The position numbers and the translations under genes were made by a program. Positions 11,790 to 23,994 of a stretch of DNA of 64,000 nucleotides are shown here, piece after piece. Position 1 is the stretch's first letter, and each line of letters begins with the position of its first letter. Under the pieces are notes generated by a model that was not told the DNA's origin, made no database searches, and saw only the letters and a list, made by a program, of their open reading frames with translations. Origin of the DNA: Utricularia gibba (lineage: Eukaryota > Streptophyta > Magnoliopsida > Lamiales > Lentibulariaceae); assembly GCA_002189035.1 (NCBI GenBank), contig CM007989.1, positions 4,619,001 to 4,683,000 of the forward strand. The letters run 5' to 3'.

Positions 11790-12545
11790 TGGGGCATAAA
11801 TCTCCATGCCATCTTAATACATCTCAACAATGCTTCACAAACCAACAACAAATCTTGTGGTTAATCCGTTCCAAAAGCTCAATTAAGTTTAGTATCCTAG
11901 CATCGTTAAGAGATGAATTAAGTGACTTTGAATTGTTATTCATCAAAATGGTTAACTTGTTACCTCAAGCAAAGAATGCTCCACACTATTGGCATGGTGA
12001 GATCGTCCATATACTCGTATGCTTTAGGAATTAATTCCTTAAATGCCTCTTTGACATGCCTAAACTAACCATGCATTGTAACTTGAGAGATAGCCCACAC
12101 ATGTCCCTTCAAAATGGCTGCCAATTTCGTTGAAATACTCCAACTAAGATTTTTGAGCAAATGCAATACATAATGATAGACCTACAAAGCACAATAGAAA
12201 AATATCAAATAAGCATTATTAATTTACAATCTATAATGTATATAGTTCAATGCATTACTTTGACTTTTGAAAACAAGTCTCCCAAAGCAGATCATGTTGA
12301 GGAAGCTTTATCTGAAACTACGGTAAATGACTCATGCATCTCTTTCGAAATACCATAGTCTTCGATAAATAATTTCATGAACCGAGTCCAACCTGCTAAA
12401 TTTTCATTGCCAGCAACATCCTATATAAGGGGAAAAACTCTATTATTCATATTCGAGGTTGTTGTCACTAACACTTTTCCATTCAATTTACTTAATGTAT
12501 GTGTGCTATCCACTCTGATTAAATCATGGCCACATATACAAAATC
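11790..12545 (-). pseudogene. Decayed MULE (Mutator-like) transposase fragment
   Basis: The minus strand from 12530 reads a conserved MULE catalytic-core pattern: HDLIRVDSTHTLSKLNGKVL, then TTTSNMNNRVFPLI, a stop, DVAGNENLAGWTRFMKLF and SFTVVSDKASS. These correspond to the first Asp region (xxDGTHLxxxYxG), the AxxxE..W..F block and the xxSDRxxS block of the family. A further frame gives YHYVLHLLKNL, like the downstream C/H-rich block. At least two stops and one frame change interrupt it, so it is inactive. No terminal inverted repeats were found. The short plus-strand ORFs here are shadows. Confidence 0.65.
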
Positions 12546-13044
12546 CATTTTTTATAAGTCTACAATTAACACATAATCATCAAAACACTAAAAAAAATGT
12601 ATCAAAATAGTGATACTTAAGCTGATTAAAAATAAGAATACAAGTCAACTATAAGTAAAAATAATCAATCAAATATTGTTTCATAATCCAATAAATTAAC
12701 TATAATTAAATGTCTAACTTATCATTACATACTAAATAAAATATACTTCTAACATACAATGTTCAACATCAACCATATAATAAATCTTACAATACCTATC
12801 AATAAACCCACCGAAAATATATAAGAAAAAATCTTGTAAAATTGTAAGCAAATCCACAAATATGTAAAAAAAAATGCTCTAAAAATGTATACCTTAAGAC
12901 CAAAGTAAACTCCTTCGTATATCTTACTTTTCACATTTTCAATGCTAATAAATGAAAAATATCACATGTCGTAAAAATATAAATTTCTCCTATCAAATAA
13001 AATTTATAAACCTAATTCACATCAAATCATATGAAAAAATATAA

Positions 13045-15120
13045 ATATAATGAACTAGGATCGAACACAAGGATCTAAGTGCTTGCTATGTGAAAATCAA
13101 TACATGCAATTAGTGTCACGTTGATAGATTTGGTCTTAACGAGAATTAATGTACAGTTGCGATAAAATACAATAAAATAAAGTAATAAACTTCTGAACTC
13201 GATTGTTCCTAAAATGAAATGAGTGATAGTGTTAAGTGTCATTTTATTACTAATTCTTAGGTTGTTTTTATGCTTAATTATGATTAGCACTGTCTAATTA
13301 AGAGTCTATAATATGAGATTTAGGTTCTTATCTAGTTTAGAGTAATTATATTAAATCTTGTATTTTATTTATTAATTTTAATAGTTTTAATTGAGTTTTT
13401 CTAGAGTCACACACATGGCAGGAAGTGAGAGAAAGAGGACATCAGATGGCGACAAATTGGATTTTCCCGAACTGACATTCCCTTGATTTCAGGAAGACTG
13501 CAGACCCCTAATCATGAGCCTTGACGTGCGGAACACGAGACTCTCTTACAGGCGGCATCATTAGCATACCAGTGTCAGACGTTGCTTGCAAGTCATCCCA
13601 AGTTCAGTAGAATCACAAGGACACGAAAGCTCAGACTCTCAATGAAGTTTAATCCTGTTCAAACAAGTTGAAGAGAACCTTCAGTTTAATTTTCCCTTTT
13701 GTTTCTCCCTCTAGAGGAACTTTCCTCTAGCTTCTCTCTAGACCTTGTTTCGTTTTCTTTAGTTTGGATGGTCGTTCGCGGCTAGAAACTTACGTTTCTG
13801 GGTTGGAACACCCCCAGATCTATGTATCGTTAGCTTATCTTCACATTTTCTCTGAATTCGAACGGGTTTCGTATGTCTTCACGCGACTATGTTGCAGTCT
13901 TTCCATAACAGTCCCCTTATTCAAGGTTCATGGTTAGCTGATCACTATCCGCGGATTTTGGAGAGGAGCAAGGTGAAAAGCACCAACTCGGGCCCTTTTG
14001 GCAAGAGGAAGACAACGTTTTGTCTGTGGCCATACCTCAGGATCAATGGACAGGTAGTGACCTCGTATCTGGACTCATTGGGTCATTGGCAATACTCAGG
14101 CACATGCGTGCAATTCGGCCGTGAGGGTACGTTGGCAGGACCTCTTATTCTCACGTTCGTCCAAGGGGGAGTAACATCAGGCTATTCCCGTGCCTTCTTG
14201 CAAGAGAGTGTAAGGGAGGGTAGGCAAACTCCTATAACTGAGTACTCGAGAGGACTAGAGAAGAGTGAAGACACGACGAACATAGCTGGACAGGATTCCA
14301 AACCCTGGAACATTTACTTTATTTAAGGTTTATTGTTTACGTTCATTTTAGTTGTTTGCTCAAAACCCCTCTCTTTCCTTTACTCAAGCTTCATCATCAA
14401 CATTTCTCGCACCTTTTACCTTCAAAACCGTTTACAAATCGTGACAGTTGTATTCGGGGTGCCTCACCTTTCACTCAAAAACACTCCCTGTGTTTGACAC
14501 CCGTACTACGCTTTTGTGTTTTACGAGTTTTAAAAGTATTAAAATTTGTTGTGGAAACGACATGCATCAGATAGTTTAGGACTTCTAGGGGATATATGCT
14601 TATCACTAAACATGCTTACACAAATCATAAATCAAACAACTAACAAAAAAAGTCTAGGTTTACTTGGGCTCTTGTTTTCCTCTTAATCTTTGATCTACCT
14701 TTAATTATGGTTGTTAAGATGAGTTTCACTAATTCCTCCTCTTAGATCTATCCTGGTTTGTTAAGGAATTGATACAACTTATGGTTAACTAGGTCAAAAA
14801 ATTGATTAGCACATTATACCCCTTTAGCCTCAAAGCACTTAACCACTTATTTCAAAGGAAAAAAAAAGCATCTTCATAACACATTATAAGCAACATTCTG
14901 TTCTCAAGGCTAAACAACAACATAAGATATATAATAGAGCATAAACAGTAAATTGTTCACGTAGAGAAAACTAAAACTAGTTTTAGCTGGGAATAGTGTT
15001 CATCAAGAACGAAAGAAAATCTTGAAAGACAAACTATTAGAAATAAGGTCAGAACTAAATCTACGATTTAGTTCCAACTAAAATTAAAAAATATAACTAT
15101 GGTGCTATTTATAAAAATAT
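13045..15120 (-). repeat. LTR-like repeat interrupted by an insertion
   Basis: Two separated pieces match one continuous copy at 57725-58500. The left piece (about 13045-13240) shares TCGAACACAAGGATC-type sequence and AGTGTCAC(A/G)TTGATAGATTT. The right piece (about 14600-15120) shares GTTCACGTAGA(G/A)AAA and GGAATAGTGTT. The material between, about 13.25-14.6 kb, is absent from the other copy, so it looks like a later insertion of roughly 1.3 kb. Orientation is set by the pol remnant beside the 58-kb copy. Confidence 0.45.
13889..14326 (+). CDS. Unrecognised 145-codon ORF inside an insertion
   Basis: The longest uninterrupted plus-strand ORF in this repeat zone. It lies in DNA with more balanced base composition than the surroundings. 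The conceptual protein has no signal peptide or obvious transmembrane segment and no motif I recognise. Position inside an LTR-like repeat suggests that it belongs to an inserted mobile element. About 150 bp downstream is the phrase CTCCCTGTGTTTGACACCCG, of a kind seen near the ends of plant gypsy LTR elements. Whether it is expressed is unknown. It may be chance. Confidence 0.2.
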   Translation: MLQSFHNSPLIQGSWLADHYPRILERSKVKSTNSGPFGKRKTTFCLWPYLRINGQVVTSYLDSLGHWQYSGTCVQFGREGTLAGPLILTFVQGGVTSGYSRAFLQESVREGRQTPITEYSRGLEKSEDTTNIAGQDSKPWNIYFI

Positions 15121-16300
15121 AGAATTAGGTAGTAAAACTTAAATTTTGTCGCACAATATGAGTCATTTTCTTATACTCAATTACTCAAAAATATGTGTTA
15201 TCAAATGCCGTCTACCTCTAAGATTGCCACGGTAACACCTTTATTCGATACTCAATATTTTTCACAATATCTTTGTAATTGTTAGAAATCATTCTTCATA
15301 CTTCCACTTACTATCTTCCTTGTGTTTTCTTTCCCTCTCCTCACCTTGTGAGAAGACACTTCCTTATGTCAATCACTCTTTATATTTGTAAGCATATCTA
15401 CAACCTTGGTCAACAAAGATCAATGAGCGTATCTATGTACATCTTCCCAAGCCAACATACATTTACTGATTTGTTGTTCATGTGTGGCCAGCAATGGTAT
15501 CGATAAAGAGTTACTTCATGAACACTTCAAGTCATCTTTTGTGTTACCTTCATGTACACCTCCTATGGACATGCTATCCCTTCATTTCCACTATAAAGAA
15601 TAATCAAATGACTCTTATTATTCTTCTCAAACAAAACTATATTACTTTCTAGATGCAATATTCTTCAAGTGTGTCTTTAGCCTCATTTTTGGATTAAAAC
15701 ATAATTTAAATACTAAAAACAACAGTAATACAATTTAATCAAAACAAACTATATTTACATAAGTTCTTTCATTTGAACACTACCACTTTTCGTACTAAAA
15801 AAGTTCGAATAGTCTTCGTTTATTTCATTGCAAGGAGCTTCAAATTATACTACTTCAGACATGAGAACTTCTAAAGCTTTTCTATAATCATCATTCATGA
15901 TGGAGAATTGGCCATCGAAAATTTGATAGTCTTCCTCCTTGCTTCCATAGTAGAATTCGAAGTCGTTTTCAAGGATACCTACAAATGCATTGCCAACTAG
16001 GAAATCAACAACAAAATTGACGAGTTCAATCAACACCCATTAACCAAAACATGTAAATTAAGTCTCATAATATGAATTTTAATAATACCCACTACAATTT
16101 CACAATTATTCACTATCATATCAATCAAATCCATAACTTCATATATATATGATGACACACATTTTTTTAGTATTTTATAATACAAAATTAAGATGTTTTA
16201 TTGTGATTTAGGTTAGGTTTGTGTGGTCTTTTATAATTTACATGTTGTTTAGTTTAATTTCATGTTCATGTAAGATTTAATCCACTTTTTTTATTGATAT
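15121..16300. other. Intergenic stretch, no gene seen
   Basis: AT-rich, with only short ORFs such as a 63-codon one at 15845-16036 (minus) that shows no family resemblance. Confidence 0.5.
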
Positions 16301-16304
16301 TTAA

Positions 16305-16702
16305 TTAAAGATCTATTTATTTCCACTTCTACTTCAAATTAAGTGCTTTTGAAGTGATTTTTTTTTTCAAAACATAAACAACTTCGGTTTTTTTGAAGCA
16401 AAAACATTGAAGTGCTTTTAAGAGCTTCAATTTTTTTTGAAGCAGGTTATACCAGCTTCTATCAATTTTTGAGTCATTTCAATATTTTTAATCCAAATAT
16501 ACCCCTTTTTCTCTCAAATTCTTTCTCTCTGGAATTTAACGCTTTACTCTTTTATGCTATGTCACTTCAAGAAAATAAGGTCTTAATCCTTCAGAAGGAT
16601 TTTGGGTAGTTTTGAAAACAGTTTTTGCTTCAACAAAATCACTTTAATAAAATCACTTTTTTTTGAATCATTTTTATTGAAGCAGAAATAAATAGGCCTT
16701 AA
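16305..16702. mobile_element. MITE flanked by TTAA, about 390 bp
   Basis: The left end carries CTATTTATTTCCACTTC and the right end, reverse-complemented, CTATTTATTTCTGCTTC. Sub-terminal GAAG(C/T)-rich and AAGTGATTTT motifs recur in inverted order. TTAA occurs directly outside both ends (16305-16308 and 16699-16702), compatible with a 4-bp target duplication. It has no coding capacity. The superfamily is unclear. Confidence 0.55.
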
Positions 16703-16964
16703 GTTCAACAAGAGGATTAGCAATAAATCAAACTAAAAGATGTGTGGATAGAGTTGAATTGGGGGAAATCCAATGGGAGACATCAAGCACTATTCTACCT
16801 CTCGCAATCTATAGATTTATGCCGAGAACAGTACTGCTATCATGGACAATGTATTGGATTAAAGGAAATGAGATATTTTTGGAAGAGGGAGAAGAGAAAA
16901 AGAGGGAGTGGTAGCTCTAGTAAAGAGCACAGACAAGAGGAGGCTCCAAACCAAACAAGAAAGT

Positions 16965-17910
16965 AGAAAAAAGATGATTTTTCTAGGAAGAGAGCCTCAA
17001 ACTTGAAGAACGCCATCAAAACCCAATTAAGCACTACTGTTCCGAGTGCAAACATTAGCATACATGAACCATAACTATTTCTTCTTTGTTTTAATTTGTT
17101 AAATGTTTTTAGTTTATGTGACTGATTTTCTCACGATATTCTTGTTGTTTTCGTTAGTTTACATTTATGAAATCATGCTTTGCTTATCACACATGAGTAG
17201 TTAAACTTAGGAATGTCTTAATGTGGATAGGTGATATGGCTAGAGTTCATAAGATAATTGATCATTGTATCTTAGTTTTCGTTTATATAATTCCTCAGGT
17301 AGTCCTAGAGGGGAGAGGGAGGGGAACAAATAGCTTCGCAACTTAAATGCTTGAGTTAGAGATAGAACAACAAATCAAAGATAGTAAATATTAGTCTTAG
17401 ATAGAACTAGTATAGTCGTGTATATCTAGTTCTACATATCTCACACATGGGTAGACCTAAGTGTGTAATAAGTGATAGCATTATAGGCTATTTTAACCAA
17501 AAACATGAGAAATGATCTAGGTATATTTAGTTTGTTTGGAGTTGTGAATATAGAATTATTGTAGATTAAATTAAGTATTTTAGTACCACATCACCTACAC
17601 ATTGTTGAAGCATATTAATATTATTCCATACTTAGAACTAGTAGTTATTACTTTATGTTCTGTAACTCGAATTTACTTATTGAATTTCTGTGTTGGTGTT
17701 AGTTCAATCTTAGACTAAGACTTAAATTATTATGTTATTCTGTATAAGCTAAGACACATAGCAAACATTCGCTACTTGTAATCAGCCTCAAAATTCCATT
17801 GTGTAATTAGTGTTTTATTTGTATTTTGTGAAAACTATGATTTACAATTTTATTTGATATAAAAAGTTGATTTTATTATAAGAATATTCAAAATTTTTCG
17901 TTTATTAATA
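16965..17910 (+). repeat. Dispersed LTR-like repeat, copy 3
   Basis: Same order of blocks as 29560-30670: GAGCCTCAAACTTGAAGAAC, CACTACTGTTCCG, TTCTCACGATATTCTTG, then the AGAGATAGAACAACAAATCAAAG and TTTGTATTTTGTG blocks. Sequence identity looks moderate with many small indels, so it is an old copy. No pol sequence is attached. Confidence 0.55.
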
Positions 17911-19192
17911 TCACATAAAATAGTCCACAATTATACAAACCAAAACAACAATTTAGGTAGTATAATGATACAAATTCAATGTTACCCTTTAATTTAATCA
18001 CATAACAATAGAAATTAAACGAAAATTACAATTTCATCTCAAAAACTACTCAAAATTAGAATCCTTATATTTCAACATATGGCACACAAAGGTCATCAGT
18101 GGCCAACAATCGGCACTGAATGGTCAGTGTCGGTATGTTGGCATCGATCAGAGCTTCTATCAATTAAAATCAAAGAAAAAATATTTACTCCAATGCGATT
18201 TAAAGTTAATTGATTTGGGGAGAATTCTCAAATAGAATAAATTTTAATTTTGTAATAATTAATTATATATTATTATTACTAAATTGAGTTCAATTTGATA
18301 TATTTGCTGAACCGATAAATTATTTGGATCAAATATGTTAAAAAGAAAAAATTCATCGAATCAAATCTATAATTATTCGATGAATATCTTCTATAGTAAC
18401 AAAAATTCGTAAGTTAAACATGTCAATTAAAAAAACTTATGAATCAAATATGCCCATTCGCAAAATTACACAGGTCTCTAATGCACCAAACTCATAATTT
18501 TTAGATCAAATATGTAATTATCATGATTGTATATTACTTCTCATCAAACCCATGATCAATGTATCCTACTCACATTCTATCCAATATGTCATATCTCATA
18601 ACATCCATTGCATGCTACTTTTTACAGTGTGCTACTTACCCATTAGGCTTGCGATTGAAAAGCTGAAGACTTTATTCCGGTCGGATGTCTCCGGCGAGTG
18701 TTTACGCGTCTCCGGAGGTCGAGAGAGTGTTGTTGCTCATCATCTCACGGGTAACCCGCCCCCGAAGCCCCTTCACGAGATCCACCTCCCAGTTTCCGCC
18801 TTTACAACCAAACTGGAGATGCCATTCCGAGTTGGAATTTTTTTTCGTTTTTTATTTGGGAGGAGAAAATTAAATGAAAACGAAAGATGAGCAACTAGTC
18901 TGAAAAGTGACGTAACATGGGATCATAAGGAGACAAAGTTGCAGTGCCTCCTCAGGTCCACGCTGCTCTTTGTCGGCTGCCATCCACTCAGATACTCCTC
19001 CCCTCCTCCTCTAGTTCATTGATTCCTTCTTCCCTCTTCCATCTTCCATTTTTCTGTGCTGTTGGTGAAGATCACAGGGGCTTTATCAGTGTGGTTCTCG
19101 TGCATGAAACCAGACTCGTTGCCTCCTCAAAAGGGAACTCATTGATATAGAAAGTGGGTTGTTGGTGTTGGAGGGAAGTGTGTGGGGAAAAT
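17911..19192. other. Intergenic DNA and 5' region of the Dof gene
   Basis: AT-rich until about 18640. Then the composition becomes balanced and CT-rich stretches appear (18980-19060), as expected for a plant 5' UTR. An alternative upstream GTG in frame at 19154 exists, but ATG 19193 has a better context. Confidence 0.45.
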
Positions 19193-19990
19193 ATGTCGAC
19201 TGATAAAGGGAAGCCTGAGCAACAGCAGAAGAAGAAAAGCGCGGCGGCGAGGGGGCAGGAACCGTCGCTAAGGTGTCCTCGTTGCGATTCGCCGAACACC
19301 AAGTTCTGCTACTACAACAACTACAGCCTGTCGCAGCCGAGGCATTTCTGCAAGACGTGTAGAAGGTACTGGACGAAAGGCGGGGCCCTGCGAAGCGTAC
19401 CCATCGGCGGCGGATGCCGGAAAAGCAAGAAAATGAAGTGTTCTTCGAAAGAGATGACAGGAGATGCCGGTGGGTTGAGATTCTTTCAAGGGATTTCGCC
19501 GGCTATGGATTTCCAAAGCGCCTCCCAGTTTGGGGATATCTTAAACAATCATCTTCCCATTTCAGCAACTCCTCCTCCTCCTCCTCCAAGCTTTAGTCTT
19601 GATCCAAATTGTGCAGGAACTTCAGTCGCTTTCCCCTTCAAAGCACCAAATCTTACAAGTTTTTTTCAAGAAACAGGAGGGTCGTACAGAAGCCTTGCTT
19701 CTTCAATTGAGTCATTGAGTTGCATAAACCAAGATTTGCATTGGAGATTGCAGCAGCAGAGACTTGCAGCGCCCAATTTCATTATCCCATCTATTGAAAC
19801 AACAGCAGCAGGAACAACAGCATCTCTCCAAAAAAGCCAACCCGTTTTGTTTCACGGCTTGGAAATCTCAAACACCAAGCAACAGCAATCAGATGAAGCC
19901 CGGAATCCAACAGAATGGTTCTTCGATAACTCTTACGCAACAACGCCCACAAACTGGAGCAACATTCAATCCTGGAATGACTTCTCTTAA
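19193..19990 (+). CDS. Dof zinc-finger transcription factor
   Basis: Single exon, 265 residues. The Dof domain is complete near residues 24-75, with the CX2CX21CX2C zinc ligands at Cys28, Cys31, Cys53 and Cys56, the block [14 protein letters not shown] and the following [10 protein letters not shown] and PIGGGCRK motifs. Dof proteins are plant-only nuclear factors that bind AAAG cores. A basic, Lys/Gln-rich stretch precedes the domain (KKK at 13-15). The C-terminal half is Ser/Gln-rich with a run of seven prolines and ends in [11 protein letters not shown], so the protein looks full length. ATG 19193 was preferred because it has A at -3 and starts the expected short N-terminus. The family is large and I cannot assign a specific orthologue. 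Confidence 0.93.
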   Translation: MSTDKGKPEQQQKKKSAAARGQEPSLRCPRCDSPNTKFCYYNNYSLSQPRHFCKTCRRYWTKGGALRSVPIGGGCRKSKKMKCSSKEMTGDAGGLRFFQGISPAMDFQSASQFGDILNNHLPISATPPPPPPSFSLDPNCAGTSVAFPFKAPNLTSFFQETGGSYRSLASSIESLSCINQDLHWRLQQQRLAAPNFIIPSIETTAAGTTASLQKSQPVLFHGLEISNTKQQQSDEARNPTEWFFDNSYATTPTNWSNIQSWNDFS

Positions 19991-21540
19991 GAGAAAAAAG
20001 AATCAGGTAAAACTACCAGGCTTATCTGATCACATCTTTATTAATGTATCTTTCCAGTTGATCATCATGTTGAGTTCTTGATTTTCCATCTCCTATGCAT
20101 GAAAACAGATGCAAGAATCAATTTTAATGCAACCCATATTTTATTTTTTTACGACTGAAAATCTACCCCTTGTTTGGTGTTTAGTCGATTCAGAACACTC
20201 TCTACTTTTTAACTGTATCACTGCCTACTTTCTCCGTCCCTCTCGCATAACCAATTCCCAGGCTTTTGCACAGAGAGCTTCTGACTCTACATACTATTGG
20301 TAACAGTTAGCAGTGACAGTAACAATTGATTGATCTGGTGCAAGAGAAGCAGTAATTGTAATTAATCCATGTGGGGTTTAAAAAGAATTGATCTTTTGAC
20401 AATTGGTGCATGGGTCCCCGGTCACGTTAATCGTTGGTGTAATAACTAGAAAAGTTGCATTGAATAAAAGAAAGGGAGAAAAGAAACCCTAATTCCATTG
20501 CAGAAAAAATGACAATGGTGAAAAGCGGGGTTGATGTGAAGCGTGAAGGGGACAATGGAAACTGCAAGTGCCGACCAACCTCCTCCGCAACACAACAAAG
20601 TCGACTAACAATCACTGACAAACAAAAACACCTAACGATATCTACAGATTCCATACGTTCCTTTCGAATAAAAATATCATCTTTCTTTTTCTTGAGTGTT
20701 GGTTTCGTTTACCCATTTGAATTTTATGTCTGATTTTAAATCTGATACTCCGACCCAGCTTATTGTGTAGATCGCGTCGGAGAAGATGACAGCTCAGTTT
20801 AAGTTGTGTTTGCCTTTCATGCAACGAGGAATTCATGAGGTGACCAGAACCCGGGGTTTGCCAGAGGGTTTAGGACAACTGATTTTGGCTTCTTATGGTA
20901 GTCAATAAAATATGATATCAGATAAGCACACATTTTAGTATGCAACTCCGATTCAGTTATTCAGACCAAAATCAAACCACTATTCACTTGAACATCGAGT
21001 TGTCAGCTCGAGCAAAATTAGTGTGGATATTGTTGTTGTTGCTTTTTTATCTGTAGTCATGTTCAAGTAACTGGAAAGGCGATCACATGTTCAAGAAAAC
21101 TCTGAATCTCACTGAAGGAACACATGGCCAGCTTACAGGGCTTAGAAGCAGACCGGGGTAGTTGACAGTGGGTTTTGACAACTCATATTTGTAACTAACT
21201 CAGAGATGCTGCGAAAACACTAACAATCCCAAAGTGTTAAAGCTTCATGTTGATCGATATCAGCTTCATTGATCGTATGGAGAGTTCATTTACATGACTG
21301 GATTGAGAGAATTGTCATTTCACCCATGGATATTTACAATGGTGTTTGTAAGTTCACCTGCCAAGTTCTAGCAAAGGTCAGCCATGGCAACGAGTGCGGT
21401 TGCAGAAGTTCAGAACAGAGGGAAGCCATCTGTTCGTGTATTCCTTGCAACCTGAGAATCAGATCACGAAAGTTTCCTAAACACAACGAGCTTACGAGGC
21501 GGATAGTCAGCAGGGAAATTCTTATCAGTTAAGAATTGAG
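19991..21540. other. Intergenic region, no gene recognised
   Basis: Contains the Dof 3' UTR and several ORFs of 60-87 codons on both strands with no family resemblance, for example 20509-20733 (+) and 21269-21532 (+). Base composition is mixed, so parts may be UTR of the two flanking genes. Confidence 0.45.
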
Positions 21541-21542
21541 AA

Positions 21543-21934
21543 CTAGGCTCTGCGCTGTCCTTTAATCCCATTTGTTTCGTAGCAAGGAACCAGCACAGCA
21601 AAACTGTCAACATCCCCATTATGAAAACAGGTTGCATGTGGCTCAAGCCACGGGATCGACCACTCTGAGTCATCGGATTCTGACCCTGATAAACAATCAC
21701 CATCAGATGGCAACAAAACTAGATCATACTCTTCATCAATCTTTCCATTTCTTCTTGCTTACTATTCCATCTCCCCTTCGGTTTTAAAGAGGATGCTCTT
21801 CGGCCAACACCCTTCGAAGAGTATAACTTCAAGCTTTCTGTTTCGCCCGCGAATCCTGCACCCAACTCACCCAAAGAATTCAAGGAATCATAGAAGCGTC
21901 CATCTGAGGGCTGCTCCGTCTTTTTCCCACTCAT
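21543..21934 (-). CDS. Small two-exon gene of unknown function (104 residues)
   Basis: I propose exon 1 21934-21763 and exon 2 21685-21543, with a 77-bp GTAAGC..CAG intron. Joined, they give 315 nt ending in TAG. An in-frame TGA lies directly before the ATG, which fixes the start if no upstream coding exon exists. The product starts MSGKKTEQPSDGRFYDSLN and, after the splice, becomes acidic and Trp-containing (SESDDSEWSIPWLEPHAT), ending GIKGQRRA. It has no signal peptide or transmembrane span. The unspliced alternative frame gives a hydrophobic segment (VFIMGMLTVLLCWFLATK), which I regard as a shadow because exon 2 only reads well after splicing. The product reads like a plant protein, but I do not recognise the family. 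Confidence 0.55.
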
Positions 21935-23994
21935 TCAGGGCCAAGAAAAAAGATGGAAAGAAAGAGCCGTATTTACTCTTCAAACAGAGTAAAACAGGCT
22001 TATCCATCAATTCGGAGATGCATAGGATCAACTAACAGCATCTTGTCAATTAAAAATTATTTAGATTAATAGAATCTAAGTCACACCGAAAAGATAAACT
22101 CAAATGGAAGACAGTGTTCATACATATCAAAGAAAACCCAAACCCTTGGATATGAACTTGAGAATAGATCAAATAGCACAAAAAAAGTGGGCGATTACCT
22201 CTCCAAGTATAGTACTACACAAAATGGTACTCGTCCAGCAAACCACAAACACCGAAATCTCTTGATACTGGAAAAAAATCAGTTATTCAAGGAAATGGTT
22301 GAGGAGAATGATCATGCCTAAAAAAAGACCCTTTTGGTCGACTCATCATCCAGTCACAAGGATGCCAACTTTGACTTCAGAGCACAAGATTCCTAATAGC
22401 AGCATAGCTGCAGATAAAACAAATCGTCGCTTTATTCCGCAAAAAAGAAGAACTTATTGATAACCCAGAAGTGGGTGAGCTACAATTTCCCCATCCAAAT
22501 AGACCGAATCCATTTTCCTCGAGGCTCCGCATTTCCCATTCTAGTGGAAGAGAAAGTGGAATTTTTGGGTAAATTTTCTTATTTCGAATATGGTTGAATA
22601 AAATTCAGGAAAATGGAATGTTTTGGGCCCCACTCAAGTCCTTTCCATGGCATACTGGCCCAAGACTTTCTCATGGGTAGTTGTCCATATTTGCAAAACA
22701 GATGAAAGATCCGGCCCATAGGGGCATGTGAATCAAATGACAATTAGAAATGACGTTGACGAAATAGGAACGATAGATGACAATAAAATAATTTCATTGA
22801 TATTGCACTTAGCAAAATAATAAGTAATAATTGAATCCTTCATTAATTTCATATTGGTTTGCATTGATGATATGCTTATCAAAACATCACGAATTTGCAG
22901 TAACCATAGGACTCACCCTATCCCACATGCCATCAATCTTGTGTCTCTCCTCCTCATTACTCCGCGATTTCCCTATCTTTTCATGCATGTCCCTGGTTTC
23001 ACAAACCCACCTTTTTTTCTGTTTTCAATATCCAATATTTATTCGGCTTTCTATATATTTTTTAACATCAACCGACAAGCGAATCTTGCAGACACACCCG
23101 GTATCTTGATCTTGATGTTGCAGACAGACAGACTACGAATTCTGCTGCCCGAGGAGGGAAGATGAACCGGAATGACCAAATTACCCATCCACGTTATTTA
23201 CCCAGGTCGCTAGGGTCATGCCACGTGTAGAGTAGCAGATACAGATACGGATACGGTAGGATTGGATTGGTACTTGGTCGGTGGCTCCCAAACAGTAATT
23301 TTTTCCGATCACACACGTTGCCGTTACATGCATAATTGCAGATGGCACCTACCCTCCCCCTCCCTCCCTGTCCCACGACGAGGACGGGAGTCTTGCTGTA
23401 TGCACCTACCGCGCACGTACTTGTTCGCATCATGTGAAGAACGTGCATGTAGGGAAATGCCAACCTCCATTTTGAATTTCAATCAGAATTATATTACAAA
23501 AAATTAAATTCAAATAATTATTAATAATTTATAATTTTTTATATAAACTTAACAGCATATAGGATGGAGCCGAGCCACCAATTGACATGTAGACCAACCC
23601 AATCTGGGGGCAGATTAATGTTGGAACGATCTACAAAAAAGCTTGGATTAGTCGAGTTTGGACATCTTCCAGCAAGGATATAAATAAAAGGTTGAGGAAG
23701 AATGGGTAGTTGGTGGAGAAGAGAAACAGCAAGGATCATACTCAACTAGTGGGGATGATAAAATAATCACCTATAAGCAAGAAATCATAAGTATTACAAT
23801 GCGTTTAAAATTTTATTAATGATTTTTGTCCGTAAATGACATGCTAGTATAATACAAAAAAGAACCAAGTGTGCAATTTTTAGTACTCTTTGAGGAAGCA
23901 ATTTTTTTGATCTTATACTTGGAAAATGGAATTAGTGTTTCTTAAATCTAGTGGACTGTGTTCTAGTATCTGTTGGGGGTGGCGGGCTACATCA
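21935..23994. other. Intergenic region between two minus-strand genes
   Basis: Holds the 5' side of the small gene and the 3' side of the MADS gene. There are several 65-103 codon ORFs on both strands, none with a recognisable family. The DNA around 23150-23460 is GC-richer and contains a GATACGGATACG-like microrepeat. No transposon ends were seen. Confidence 0.45.

Noticed and set aside
15845-16036. 63-codon acidic minus-strand ORF
   Set aside because: Isolated within a repeat zone, no neighbours in frame and no recognised family.
21464-21703. Minus-strand ORF with a hydrophobic, membrane-like segment
   Set aside because: The splice at 21763/21685 puts the same DNA in another frame that joins well with the upstream exon, so the hydrophobic frame is probably a shadow.
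23194-23507. Overlapping ORFs on both strands in GC-richer DNA
   Set aside because: No family resemblance and no splice structure seen.
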